Positions 24,767 through 33,621 of a DNA stretch of 64,000 nucleotides are shown here, piece after piece. The stretch's first letter is position 1. Each line of letters opens with the position of its first letter. This DNA is from Marinoscillum sp049115815 (GTDB taxonomy: Bacteria > Bacteroidota > Bacteroidia > Cytophagales > Cyclobacteriaceae), in assembly GCA_049115815.1 (NCBI GenBank), contig JAGDZO010000019.1, positions 1 to 64,000 on the forward strand, in the 5' to 3' direction. Under the pieces are notes generated by a model. That model was not told the DNA's origin and ran no database searches. It saw only the letters and a list, made by a program, of their open reading frames with translations. Both the position numbers and the translations under genes were made by a program.

Positions 24767-27700
24767 ATGATAGGATATCAAAAGATTAACGTGGTAGCTG
24801 GTTGGGCTACTTTTATTATTGCGATGGTGGTTTATACCTTAACCATCGAACCAACGGCTAGTTTTTGGGATTGTGGGGAATTCATCGCCTGCTCTTATAA
24901 ACTAGAAGTACCACACCCTCCCGGTGCGCCATTCTTCCTATTGGTGGGAAGATTATTTTCCATGTTTGCTGGAGCAGATGTAGAAAGTGTCGCCTATTGG
25001 GTGACAATGGTAAGTGTGGTCAGTAGTGCATTCTCTATCCTTTTCTTATTCTGGTCGATCACGCATCTGGTAAAACGCGTATTAAAAATCAACGAAGGAG
25101 AAGAAACAATGGAGCAAACAATGCTCATTATAGGAGCTGGTTTCATTGGGGCGCTTTCTTGTACGTTCTCTGATTCATTCTGGTTTAGTGCTGTAGAGGC
25201 TGAGGTGTACGGTATGTCTTCATTCTTTACTGCCTTTGTTTTTTGGGCCATTCTGAAATGGGAAAACATTGATGACGAATCTGATAGAAACAAGTGGTTG
25301 ATATTGATAGCCTATACCATGGGACTTTCTATCGGTGTTCACCTCCTCAATTTGGTCACTATTCCTGCTTTGGGACTTATCATTTACTTTAAGTACAATG
25401 AGACGATTACTAAGAAGGGAATCATATTTACCCTTGCGGCAGCAGGCGCCGCTATATTAGTAGTATTAATTGGAGTTATCCCGGGCTTGCCATCTGTGGC
25501 TGGATCTCTAGAGATCTTTTTTGTCAATGGCTTAGGTTTGCCATTCGGTTCTGGGGTAGTATTCTTTGGGATCGCATTTATCAGTGCGCTTGTCTTTGGA
25601 TTAATTTATTCCATCAAGAAGCAAAAACTTACGTTGAATACGATCCTTCTCGGGTTCACATTCATCCTTATTGGCTATTCATCTTACACGCTAGTGCTTA
25701 TCAGAAGTACCTACAACCCACCAATTGATGAGAATAATCCTGAGGATGTGTTGTCATTCGTATCTTATCTGAAAAGAGAGCAGTATGGAAGCCGTCCGTT
25801 ATTCAAAGGACAATATTATACTGCAGAGGTGACTGACCAAATCCAGGGTAGTCCGACTTACATGCGTGGAGAAGAAAAGTATGAGATCAAAGATTATAAA
25901 CTCGAATACGTATACGATCCTGCGCATACAACTATACTCCCAAGGATGTATAGCAACGCGGCTCCACACGTGCAGCGTTATCGAGAGATAACTGGATTAC
26001 AACCAAACGAAAAACCGTCCTTTACGGACAATATTTATTTCATGCTTACCCATCAAGTTGGGACCATGTATCTGCGTTATTTCTTATGGAATTTTGCCGG
26101 TAGAGCTTCCGATATTCAAGATGCCTCCTGGGTAGGTCTCAATGGTGCCTTTGACAATGACCTGCCATCTTCACTGGCTAATAACAAGGGCCGAAACATC
26201 TACTATGCCTTGCCTCTGTTGCTTGGCTTGCTGGGTGTCTTCATTCAATACAAAAAGGATAAAAAATATTTTTCAGTTACGCTTTTACTCTTCTTCCTGA
26301 CCGGGGTTGCGCTGGTATTGTACCTGAATTCCCCACCTATCGAGCCTAGGGAGAGAGACTATATCTATTCTGGTTCTTACTATGTATTTGCCATTTGGAT
26401 TGGCTTTGGAGTACTGGCGATATACGACATATTAGGTGCAGTCATCAAAAATGGCAAGGTGCTAGTAGCAGTTTCCTTGATCTTGGCCTTAGCCATTCCT
26501 ACGGTGATGGCCAAAGAGAACTGGGACGACCATGACAGATCCGACAGATACTTCTCTGTAGACGCTGCGAGAAACTACCTTGCGACATGCGCACCAAACG
26601 CCATACTATTTACAGGTGGTGACAATGATACTTTCCCGCTATGGTATGTGCAGGAAGTAGAGGGCTTCAGAACGGACGTTAGGGTGGTTGTATTGAGTTA
26701 TTTCAATACGGACTGGTACATCGCCCAGATGATGCGTGACGCATATGAGTCTAAGCCGCTTCCTTTCAGCTTGACATTAGATAATTATCAGCAAGGTGGT
26801 CTCAATGATTACTTACCTATCTATGAGAATCCAAGTGTGAAAGGTGCTATCAATGCATCAAGATTTCTTGACTTGGTTAAACAAGAGCATAAGGGAATTC
26901 AGATTCCATTGAGTACAGGTACATTCTATAACTCTGTGCCATCCAAGAGCATGTTTCTCAATGTGAATAAAGAAGCTGTTATCAATTCTGGTATTATTCC
27001 AGAAAATCTGGAAAGCCAAGTAGTCGACAGGTTGACTTGGAATGTAAAAGGAAGAGGACTTCAAAAAAATGACCTTGCGGTAATTGACCTGATCACCAAT
27101 GCCAATTGGGAACGACCAATCTATTTCAATACCACTTCAATGAACTCATTGAATATCGACATCAAGCCATATATGATTCAGGAAGGTATCGCTTATAGGT
27201 TATTGCCGATTAGAAATCCGAATGTTCAGAGCAACCTAGTGAATAATGAAGTGATGTATGAAAACATGATGGAGAAATATGCTTGGAGGCAATTGGACAA
27301 TCCTGATGTATACTATTCCGAAGATTACAGAAACTTCTGCCTCAACCATAGGTCAGCATTCAACACACTTGCCATTTCATTGATTGAAAATGGAGAATAC
27401 GAGAAAGCTCGTGACGTAATGGTGGAATCCTTGAAAGTCATTCCGCATGAGTCTATTCCTTATGATTATTTCAATGTGCAGCAAGTGGGACTATTGCTTC
27501 AATTGGATAAACTTCTCTATGATAATACAAGTGAGGTAAATGCTTCAGAACTCGTTAGTTTGGCTAATAACATAGCGGAAGTGACTTCAAAGGATGCTGT
27601 AGAAATGCTAGACTACTATATAGGTAAAGGGATCTATAACAGATCTGAAATCCAGCAAAAACTGATGTCGCTTAATGCTATCACGCGAGCCTATAGAGCT

Positions 27701-27775
27701 AATCGAATGAATGAGGAAGCTGCAAAATATGAGGAGATGTTCAACAGATACTACACTTCTTTCCAAAACCAGTAG
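24767..27775 (+). CDS. GT117/DUF2723 membrane protein with TPR-like tail
   Basis: 1002 residues. The first about 300 contain eight or more membrane helices; the loop after helix 1 has 'PTASFWDCGEFIACSYKLEV' and 'PHPPGAPFFLLVGRLFSMF', the defining motif of DUF2723 (now GT117), with the acidic residues of a GT-C active site. A second helix block lies at about 480-560, followed by a periplasmic part with 'ILFTGGDNDTFPLWYVQEVE', also conserved in the family, and a helical TPR-like C-terminus (about 860-1000). Members are proposed protein or lipid O-glycosyltransferases of Bacteroidota. It stands alone with its own terminator. Confidence 0.85.
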   Translation: MIGYQKINVVAGWATFIIAMVVYTLTIEPTASFWDCGEFIACSYKLEVPHPPGAPFFLLVGRLFSMFAGADVESVAYWVTMVSVVSSAFSILFLFWSITHLVKRVLKINEGEETMEQTMLIIGAGFIGALSCTFSDSFWFSAVEAEVYGMSSFFTAFVFWAILKWENIDDESDRNKWLILIAYTMGLSIGVHLLNLVTIPALGLIIYFKYNETITKKGIIFTLAAAGAAILVVLIGVIPGLPSVAGSLEIFFVNGLGLPFGSGVVFFGIAFISALVFGLIYSIKKQKLTLNTILLGFTFILIGYSSYTLVLIRSTYNPPIDENNPEDVLSFVSYLKREQYGSRPLFKGQYYTAEVTDQIQGSPTYMRGEEKYEIKDYKLEYVYDPAHTTILPRMYSNAAPHVQRYREITGLQPNEKPSFTDNIYFMLTHQVGTMYLRYFLWNFAGRASDIQDASWVGLNGAFDNDLPSSLANNKGRNIYYALPLLLGLLGVFIQYKKDKKYFSVTLLLFFLTGVALVLYLNSPPIEPRERDYIYSGSYYVFAIWIGFGVLAIYDILGAVIKNGKVLVAVSLILALAIPTVMAKENWDDHDRSDRYFSVDAARNYLATCAPNAILFTGGDNDTFPLWYVQEVEGFRTDVRVVVLSYFNTDWYIAQMMRDAYESKPLPFSLTLDNYQQGGLNDYLPIYENPSVKGAINASRFLDLVKQEHKGIQIPLSTGTFYNSVPSKSMFLNVNKEAVINSGIIPENLESQVVDRLTWNVKGRGLQKNDLAVIDLITNANWERPIYFNTTSMNSLNIDIKPYMIQEGIAYRLLPIRNPNVQSNLVNNEVMYENMMEKYAWRQLDNPDVYYSEDYRNFCLNHRSAFNTLAISLIENGEYEKARDVMVESLKVIPHESIPYDYFNVQQVGLLLQLDKLLYDNTSEVNASELVSLANNIAEVTSKDAVEMLDYYIGKGIYNRSEIQQKLMSLNAITRAYRANRMNEEAAKYEEMFNRYYTSFQNQ

Positions 27776-27800
27776 GACATAAGATCTCATCAAATAATCA

Positions 27801-27837
27801 AGGCCCATTTTGCTGTAGCAAAATGGGCCTTTTTTTT
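27801..27837 (+). terminator. Rho-independent terminator of GT117 gene
   Basis: A perfect 13-bp stem (AGGCCCATTTTGC / GCAAAATGGGCCT) with a TGTA loop is followed by at least seven T residues, 25 bp after the stop. This is the strongest intrinsic terminator in the window. It is partly symmetrical but lacks a long A-run on the left, so it acts mainly for the plus strand. Confidence 0.9.
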
Positions 27838-28185
27838 ATAGCCAGTCTTTTAGCACTTTCAATTAAAACATACCCCCGTCCCCTATCAAGAGGGGAGAAA
27901 AGTTGAGCTTTTAATGGAACTATTCTCTAAGCGTTCAATAGGGGTAATAATTCTTATGAGAACAATAATCGTAAAGAGAGAGAAAATCACACCTTAGGAA
28001 TCTTACTACAAAAACCTTCAAATACCGAAACTAAATACATCGGGAAATATGGATTGGCTTGAGCAATTCTATACTCTAATCTATTGCATGACAGTTTTAG
28101 CTCTGAACCGCATGGTTCGGATGAAGCATCACTAATAAGCACAAAAAAAGCTGCGAATAGCAGCTTGATAAAATTATGATTTGAG
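27838..28185. other. Gene-free stretch with repeat-like hairpins
   Basis: About 350 bp between convergent genes. It holds a C/G-rich hairpin at 27879-27896 (TCCCCT / AGGGGA) set in 'TACCCCCGTCCCCTATCAAG', a form resembling intergenic repeats common in Bacteroidota, a second small hairpin at 28103-28120 (CTGAACC / GGTTCGG), and a 51-codon open stretch on the minus strand (27987-28142, GTG start, ending SKIPKV). I do not call the open stretch a gene because it has no family likeness that I can name. Confidence 0.4.
28143..28166 (-). terminator. Rho-independent terminator of the sorting-domain gene
   Basis: Read on the minus strand: a 7-bp stem AAGCTGC / GCAGCTT with a TATTC loop followed by a run of seven T (28149 down to 28143). 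It starts 20 bp after the stop of the small type IX sorting-domain gene. Confidence 0.85.
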
Positions 28186-28560
28186 TTATTTCTTTAAGAA
28201 ACGGTAGGCTTTCTTGAACCGAGTGACATCATCCTTGACGACCAAAAAGTAATACCCGGTAGCATAATCTTTTACATTTACTCTGAATCTCCCATTACCC
28301 ATTTCTTCAGGCGTGATTTTAATCTCCGTTCCTATGATGCTGTGCATCTCGAATTCCGTATTGGTCAAAGTTGAATTATCAATCTCCACGATTATATATT
28401 CTACAGCCGGATTGGGATAAATCTCTATCTTATTGGTGCTTGTGAGCGGCTCGTGATAGATATTGGATTCTGCACTAATCACATTATTCTCCTCTATCTG
28501 AGAATACCCAACCAGAGAGGCAAGGCAGAGAAACGTCGTTATGATTAGTTTATTGTTCAT
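28186..28560 (-). CDS. Small protein made mostly of a type IX sorting domain
   Basis: 124 residues: a signal peptide (LIITTFLCLASLVGYSQ), a linker of only about 25 residues, then a C-terminal domain with 'IEIYPNPAVEYIIVEI', 'MHSIIGTEIKI' and 'VKDYATGYYFLVVKD', the Por_Secre_tail / T9SS type A fold, ending in basic 'FKKAYRFLKK'. The sorting domain normally rides behind a cargo of hundreds of residues; here there is practically no cargo. Several such stand-alone proteins exist in Bacteroidota and are of unknown use. Own terminator at 28143-28166. Upstream is a 190-bp spacer. It may be a natural mini-protein or the tail of a gene shortened by deletion. Confidence 0.8.
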   Translation of the reverse strand: MNNKLIITTFLCLASLVGYSQIEENNVISAESNIYHEPLTSTNKIEIYPNPAVEYIIVEIDNSTLTNTEFEMHSIIGTEIKITPEEMGNGRFRVNVKDYATGYYFLVVKDDVTRFKKAYRFLKK

Positions 28561-28752
28561 GCTTAACTACAAATTACGCAAATAATTTGCCAAAGGTTAT
28601 TGGTTCGGCAGAAATAATTAACATTCGTTATACAATTAGTGCAATAATTAACAATCTTTCATAGGTATAACCGCAAACCCACCATAATAAACCCTAACAA
28701 CCAAATTGATTATTGGTTTTAAAATAGCATTCAGTGAAACATTACCTGAGTT

Positions 28753-29931
28753 CTATTTCAAACCATACGAAAGAGAAACACCTACGCTAAATGGCTTGAT
28801 AGTCAAAGCTTCCTGCTGCAGTTTGTTAACTGAATAACGAAAACTCGGAATTATAGACAAACGTGAATTTCTGTTTTCCAAAAGCAATTTCTGAAGTCCT
28901 ACTTCAAAAATGTATTGATTCTTCTGTGAGATCGAATAGGTATTGTCTTCATATGTGAACTGAGCTCCTTGGCCTAAGAGCCTGTGGTATTCCAATGATA
29001 CCAGCAATGAATTGTACTTTGATGGAATAGACCACACACCTTGAATTCGCCCGCCAAGTGTTGATATTCGTTTATCTATCTCAATCTTTTCACTTTCGAA
29101 AATAGGCTCGAGGAATTCTGAACCTTGAATTATTGCGACCGAATCTGGCTGAATGTTTCGGATAGCGAATGAAAAATTTTGATTGTAGGTATTAAAGGCC
29201 GCCCCGAGTTTCAGCGTAAAGCGTTCAGTTACTTCATTCTGCAAGCCAACATTGGCGGACAAGCCTACCCTAGAGATAGATAGACCAAAAGGCGAATCAT
29301 AATCGCTCAGAAATAGCTCATCATCTAAATCGGGCTGTACACGATTGTATAAAAAGAATGCTCCGGTCTCAAAATATGGCTTGATTCGACTTTGATCAAC
29401 AGGCAATATTTCATCTTCTTTAAAGTATCTTTTCGGATTTCTACGGCTGCTTATTGGCAGATCGTTTGTCAGAAAAGACAAGCTTTCAACTTCCCAGTTT
29501 TCAAAAGAAGTTGATTCCGATTTGGTGAAAAATGGAGGTTGATTATTCTGATTGACAATTGCCGCTGGCAATTCATCACTTCGCGGAGTTTGTATATTCT
29601 TATTGGTTTCATTCAGTGACTCTTCACCAACTTTTTCAACTACTACAAGGTCAGTCTTAACTTTAGTTGAATTATCAATAGGTTGATTGGCACTTTCTCT
29701 GATCTCTAATCTCCTCGAATCTAATGCAAGCTGTTCATCCACCTGCTCTGCACGAGAACCCACCATAAATAGCGCAACAAGCAACAGCATTGCTCCAGCA
29801 TAATGATATGCAGTAGTTAGGGAGAAACCTGAATTAGGACTTCCAACAATCGCTGATTTGGCGTTTGCGGGAGGTGCTACTTGGTAGTTTCCAAGCCGGT
29901 CTTTTAGTTTATCTTCAAATGACTTGCTCAT
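28753..29931 (-). CDS. Membrane-anchored sigma partner with barrel-like domain
   Basis: 392 residues. An N-terminal about 40-residue cytoplasmic segment (SFEDKLKDRLGNYQVAPP) is followed by one membrane helix (about 42-60), a Glu/Asn-rich linker, and from about residue 180 a region of alternating strands ('ISRVGLSANVGLQNEVTERF', 'SIIPSFRYSVNKL', 'SVGVSLSYGLK') like an outer-membrane beta-barrel or porin family. It overlaps the sigma gene by 17 bp, so I infer that its N-terminus acts as an anti-sigma factor. Combining an inner-membrane helix and a barrel-like domain in one chain is odd topology, although known by annotation in Bacteroidota. The function of the C-terminal part is unknown. Confidence 0.65.
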   Translation of the reverse strand: MSKSFEDKLKDRLGNYQVAPPANAKSAIVGSPNSGFSLTTAYHYAGAMLLLVALFMVGSRAEQVDEQLALDSRRLEIRESANQPIDNSTKVKTDLVVVEKVGEESLNETNKNIQTPRSDELPAAIVNQNNQPPFFTKSESTSFENWEVESLSFLTNDLPISSRRNPKRYFKEDEILPVDQSRIKPYFETGAFFLYNRVQPDLDDELFLSDYDSPFGLSISRVGLSANVGLQNEVTERFTLKLGAAFNTYNQNFSFAIRNIQPDSVAIIQGSEFLEPIFESEKIEIDKRISTLGGRIQGVWSIPSKYNSLLVSLEYHRLLGQGAQFTYEDNTYSISQKNQYIFEVGLQKLLLENRNSRLSIIPSFRYSVNKLQQEALTIKPFSVGVSLSYGLK

Positions 29932-30457
29932 ACTTGGTTATGCCTAACTCGTTTAATAATTTTCTCAGGGCCTTTTTGGCATTTGCCAACTGAGACCGAC
30001 TGGTTCCTTCGCTTATTTGAAGCTGATTTGCTATCTCCTTATGACTATATCCGTCTATCACATTCATATTAAAAATCACGCGATAACCATCCGGCAACTT
30101 GGCAATCGCATCCAACACCACTTCATTGGAAAGCCTGTCTAGTAAGTCACTATAGAACCCGTCGCTTAGCTCGTGTCCTACGGTCTCCACAGACTCATCA
30201 TATCTCATCGTCTTGAGATGATCTAAAGCGGTATTAACTGCCACCCGCCTGATCCAACCGACTAGAGCCTTCTCCTCTTTGACCTGTCCTATATTCTTAA
30301 ATATCTTCATGAAGGCATCCTGAAAAACATCGGCCGCTAAATCATAATCCTTCATATACCTCATACAAACGCCCATCACCATAGAACTATGGCAATCATA
30401 GAATTCGCTTTGGGCCTTTTGATTTCCCTTGATGAGTTTTTTTAGGAGGTCTGACAA
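29915..30457 (-). CDS. ECF-type RNA polymerase sigma factor
   Basis: 180 residues, TTG start at 30457. Region 2 is 'YDLAADVFQDAFMKIFKNI' with the preceding 'VMGVCMRYMKD', and region 4 is 'LPDGYRVIFNMNVIDGYS' then 'HKEIANQLQISEGTSRSQLA', the usual helix-turn-helix. This layout is the sigma-70 family group 4. It directs polymerase to a small regulon, probably including its own operon. It is followed with a 17-bp overlap by its membrane-bound partner. The signal is not evident. Confidence 0.9.
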   Translation of the reverse strand: MSDLLKKLIKGNQKAQSEFYDCHSSMVMGVCMRYMKDYDLAADVFQDAFMKIFKNIGQVKEEKALVGWIRRVAVNTALDHLKTMRYDESVETVGHELSDGFYSDLLDRLSNEVVLDAIAKLPDGYRVIFNMNVIDGYSHKEIANQLQISEGTSRSQLANAKKALRKLLNELGITKYEQVI

Positions 30458-30532
30458 AATATAATTTTAAAAACCCTCCTCCAGGCCCTTAAAGAGCTTA
30501 GAATTGGGTCGACTCTTTTTTAAATAATTCGG

Positions 30533-31831
30533 CTATTGCTCAACTGTGAGGTAAACAGTGGCAGATTGACAATTATTCGTTTTGCATATTTCATATTCAA
30601 ATGATGTCTCCATGATACCAGCAAACTCCTGATTGACATAATAGACCAATGTGTTGCTTTCATCGATAGTAGCTACGCCAATATGTGGTTCGGTCAGCAT
30701 ATTCAATTCGAAATCAAAATCGCAAAAAATGTCGTTAGCTGAAATATTCAAGTAGTATGGTTCACTTTCTGTACCAATGGAATCCTGCATGATGTATAAA
30801 TGATAACTATCGTCATTTGCCTCCAGGCAATTCAACGAATGGTCACCTTCATCAAACAATACATAGATCTCATTTTGACCTACAAAATCAAGTACTTGAA
30901 TATTATAGCTTATTACTGCAACACTATCATCTCCCTGTCCCCTAGTGTATTCTATCATATTATCCTCATTGATTATCGCACTACCGGAGCTTACGTTTAA
31001 AATAGAAACTGTCCAGTCAAACACGTCGCAAGCTGGACCTGGTTTAAAAGGAAGGATGGTAATCTGCTCCACGGAATCCGTCATAAAAACCTCAAATGGA
31101 TAGACTAGCGAATCACATGCTCCTGATCCTTGATTCATATACAACACCTCTACACGCACTTCTGCCATAGAATAGAAGGATACGCCTTCATTATCAACAA
31201 GCGTCAATTCATACCTGAAGCTATCCGTGCCTGTAAATCCCAAATTTGGTGTGTACTTGTAAGTGAATAATTCAACCTGCTCGATATGCCCAAAACTTGG
31301 TTCTTCTATAAAATCCAGAATAGCCCCTGAAGTACTCTCAGCACAGTAGCCATCATTGAGGATAGGAGAAATAATGATAGATGATCCACCGAGAAATGGA
31401 TCGTTAATTCCAGTGGAATAGTAATCAGACAATGCGCCATTAAAGCATGGAAGACTATCAGCGGAGCTAGCCATGTTGATCACGATACTATCTGTGTCAA
31501 TCAATGCTCCCTGCTCGTTTAATATAGACAGGGAAATAAGATCTGACCCGCTCACAAAAGTATCATGAGGTTTGTATTTCATAATGCCATTCCCAAAAAG
31601 GGTAATATCACCGTGCTTAGGAACAGCAGCAAAATCAAACTTGACCTTCTCAGCCGTGTGTAAGGCTCTCTTGAGATCGAAAAGCAAAGGAGTATTGGGC
31701 AATACGGTGATATCGCTGATTAATTCGAGTTCTTGTTCTCCCTGAGGGGTGAAATCATCTTCGAAGGAATCACAGGAAGCCATCGCCAAAGCGATTATTA
31801 GTACGATCAAATATTGGTTTTTCCAGTTCAT
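30533..31831 (-). CDS. Lipoprotein with tandem Ig/cadherin-like domains
   Basis: 432 residues. The N-terminus has a lipobox (LIIALAMASC, Cys-19), so the protein is probably anchored in the outer membrane. The mature part repeats a pattern 'D...L......P..G.......G...Y.P...F.G.D.....' (for example 'FAAVPKHGDITLFGNGIMKY' and 'EPSFGHIEQVELFTYKYTPN' then 'LGFTGTDSFRYEL'), as in Big_9/cadherin-like adhesion modules, about four to five copies. Cysteine-containing inserts between copies (PCFNGA, YCAEST, GPACDVFDW, FCDFDF) may form disulphides. Role: surface adhesion or glycan contact is an inference. It sits between nuoD and the sigma factor gene and seems to be a separate unit. Confidence 0.7.
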   Translation of the reverse strand: MNWKNQYLIVLIIALAMASCDSFEDDFTPQGEQELELISDITVLPNTPLLFDLKRALHTAEKVKFDFAAVPKHGDITLFGNGIMKYKPHDTFVSGSDLISLSILNEQGALIDTDSIVINMASSADSLPCFNGALSDYYSTGINDPFLGGSSIIISPILNDGYCAESTSGAILDFIEEPSFGHIEQVELFTYKYTPNLGFTGTDSFRYELTLVDNEGVSFYSMAEVRVEVLYMNQGSGACDSLVYPFEVFMTDSVEQITILPFKPGPACDVFDWTVSILNVSSGSAIINEDNMIEYTRGQGDDSVAVISYNIQVLDFVGQNEIYVLFDEGDHSLNCLEANDDSYHLYIMQDSIGTESEPYYLNISANDIFCDFDFELNMLTEPHIGVATIDESNTLVYYVNQEFAGIMETSFEYEICKTNNCQSATVYLTVEQ

Positions 31832-31896
31832 ATTGATAGCCGTTTGGGAATAAGACTATCGGAAATGGTAAAACGCTGTATGAAGGCAAAAAAAAG

Positions 31897-33108
31897 TTAT
31901 CGATCCACTTCGCCCATTACAAAATCTATGGAACCTACTATGGCAATAAGATCAGAAAGCATATACCCTCTGCTGATTTCTGGCAAGACAGAGAGATTCG
32001 AAAAGCAACATGAGCGGGCTTTACACCTTACGGCTATATCACTTCTTCCATCAGCTCTAAAAAAGAATCCCAATTCACCTTTTGAATTTTCGCCACGGAC
32101 ATAAAAATCTTGAGCTTTCGGCCGAATCTTCTTAGGCACCAATTCTCTTGGATCAAATTCTTTGTTCCTTTTGAGATCTCCAGTCAGCTTTTCAAGACAT
32201 TGATCAATAATCCTCAATGATTCCTCGCATTCGCGAAAGCGCACCCACGTACGATCCCAACAGTCTCCGGTTTCTCCCATTTGGCCTGAGCCTATTGGCA
32301 CTTCAAAATCCAACTCTGGATAAATGCTATATCCATCCACCTTACGCAAGTCGTAAGCGAGCCCGGAACCTCTAAGCATTGGCCCTGTGACTCCATAATT
32401 GATAGCCAGATCCATAGGTAAGGTGCCTACTTTGGCTGTTCTATCAATAAATATCTTGTTGTCTATCAATAACTTTTTTAAGTCTTGAAGTTTTGGCTTG
32501 AGGTATTTGGAGAAACTTATGCAACGTTCTTCAAACCCAACAGGCACATCATAAAACAAGCCGCCAATCCAGATGTAGTTGTATAACATTCGCGCTCCGG
32601 AAGCCCATTCAAGCAATCGCTGGATATGCTCTCGATCACGCATCATCCAAAGAAATGGTGTCACCGCGCCCATGTCTATCCCATATGTGCCGATAGCTAC
32701 AAAATGTGACGCTATCCGATTCAACTCTGCAACCAACACTCGGATATACTCGACCCGCATGGGGATTTGCTCACTGATGCCCAGCATTCGCTCAATGCCC
32801 ATAGCATAAGTATGCTCCGAATTCATAGCGGCCACATAATCTAATCGATCTACATAAGGTATGGCCTGATTGAAAGGTACTGACTGAGCGTGCTTCTCAA
32901 AACATCTGTGCAAGTATCCAAGGTGCGGAACCACATCATTCACAATCTCTCCATCGCTAATCACTTCAAGTCGCAAAACACCGTGAGTAGACGGATGCTG
33001 AGGACCAAGATTGATAAGCATCTCCTCCTTCTTCAGATCCCCTGGCTGATATACCGTAGGTTCTGAATTTTTTAGATGATCTGGGTCGTATGTGTATTGA
33101 ATTTCCAA
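31897..33108 (-). CDS. nuoD: NADH-quinone oxidoreductase subunit D
   Basis: 403 residues, the usual length for a NuoD not fused to NuoC. 'MLINLGPQHPSTHGVLRLEV' near residue 30, 'HLGYLHRCFEKHAQ', 'YVDRLDYVAAMNSEH' and the C-terminal 'VMGEVDR' are signature sequences of the 49-kDa (hydrogenase-like) subunit that shapes the quinone pocket of respiratory complex I. It is the last nuo gene in this cluster: the next gene downstream (31831) is unrelated. Upstream, 30 bp away, lies a four-helix-bundle gene that separates it from nuoC. Confidence 0.96.
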   Translation of the reverse strand: MEIQYTYDPDHLKNSEPTVYQPGDLKKEEMLINLGPQHPSTHGVLRLEVISDGEIVNDVVPHLGYLHRCFEKHAQSVPFNQAIPYVDRLDYVAAMNSEHTYAMGIERMLGISEQIPMRVEYIRVLVAELNRIASHFVAIGTYGIDMGAVTPFLWMMRDREHIQRLLEWASGARMLYNYIWIGGLFYDVPVGFEERCISFSKYLKPKLQDLKKLLIDNKIFIDRTAKVGTLPMDLAINYGVTGPMLRGSGLAYDLRKVDGYSIYPELDFEVPIGSGQMGETGDCWDRTWVRFRECEESLRIIDQCLEKLTGDLKRNKEFDPRELVPKKIRPKAQDFYVRGENSKGELGFFFRADGRSDIAVRCKARSCCFSNLSVLPEISRGYMLSDLIAIVGSIDFVMGEVDR

Positions 33109-33129
33109 AATTGATAATTGACAATGGCC

Positions 33130-33507
33130 AATGAATAATTATTTATTCGCTTTAGAAGATTTAATAATTGATGTTAGTAATCTCTTCAATTCATCCGAAA
33201 GATTCAATAATTCAGAACAATCCAAATCAAATCTCGGACTATCTCTAATCAGTCTCAACCAATAATGTGTTTCGAAAGCTTCCTTATTTGCTATAGCCAA
33301 TTTATGAATAAAGTCTGCTTTCGATTCTGCTTGCTGAGCTTCTTCTGAAAGTGCCCCAATAGCAGTTCCACTTCTCAATAACTGCTTGCTCAAAACATAT
33401 TCCTTATAATCTTCTTGCAATTGAAAACTGAATGCAACTATCAACAATGAAAACTGATACGATTTTTCTAAAAGCGGATTTGAATTTTCCATTTTCAATT
33501 ATTCATT
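33130..33507. repeat. 11-bp inverted repeats around the four-helix-bundle gene
   Basis: AATGAATAATT at 33130-33140 and its exact inverse AATTATTCATT at 33497-33507 bracket the four-helix-bundle coding region almost to the base. The flanks on both sides are AT-rich and repetitive. In such DNA an 11-bp match can occur by chance, but the placement at both ends of the extra gene inside an otherwise conserved operon is notable. Confidence 0.4.
33139..33498 (-). CDS. Four-helix bundle protein (23S rRNA IVP/bAvd-like family)
   Basis: 119 residues. 'YVLSKQLLRSGTAIGALSEE', 'AQQAESKADFIHKLAIANKE' and 'AFETHYWLRLIRDS' match the core consensus of the S23 ribosomal intervening-sequence protein family (four-helix bundle). 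Family members occur in 23S rRNA intervening sequences, as DGR accessory proteins and as free-standing genes of unknown function in Bacteroidota. Here it lies between nuoC and nuoD, in the same orientation, flanked by AT-rich repeats. Nothing about complex I needs it, so it looks like an inserted passenger that keeps the reading direction of the operon. Confidence 0.88.
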   Translation of the reverse strand: MKMENSNPLLEKSYQFSLLIVAFSFQLQEDYKEYVLSKQLLRSGTAIGALSEEAQQAESKADFIHKLAIANKEAFETHYWLRLIRDSPRFDLDCSELLNLSDELKRLLTSIIKSSKANK

Positions 33508-33551
33508 ATTCATTAAATCAACTTTCCTCTTCTAACTTAAAACTTTCAGTT

Positions 33552-33621
33552 TTCCACTTTAAACTTCCAACTTCAAACTTTCCATTTTCCTCTTCCAATT
33601 TTCCACTTTAAACTTCCAACT
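33552..33621. repeat. 22-bp direct repeat upstream of the four-helix-bundle gene
   Basis: An identical 22-bp sequence (TTTCCACTTTAAAC followed by TTCCAACT) occurs at 33552-33573 and 33600-33621; the second copy overlaps the nuoC stop. The DNA between is more of the same pyrimidine-rich type (AACTTTCCATTTTCCTCTTC). This might be a local duplication or the edge of the inserted unit. Confidence 0.55.

Noticed and set aside
28103..28120. Group II intron domain V or riboswitch at the CTGAACC/GGTTCGG hairpin
   Set aside because: The hairpin is short and the required conserved bases and other domains are absent.
33139..33498. Diversity-generating retroelement, suggested by the Avd-like four-helix bundle
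   Set aside because: No reverse transcriptase and no pair of template/variable repeats was seen in the window.
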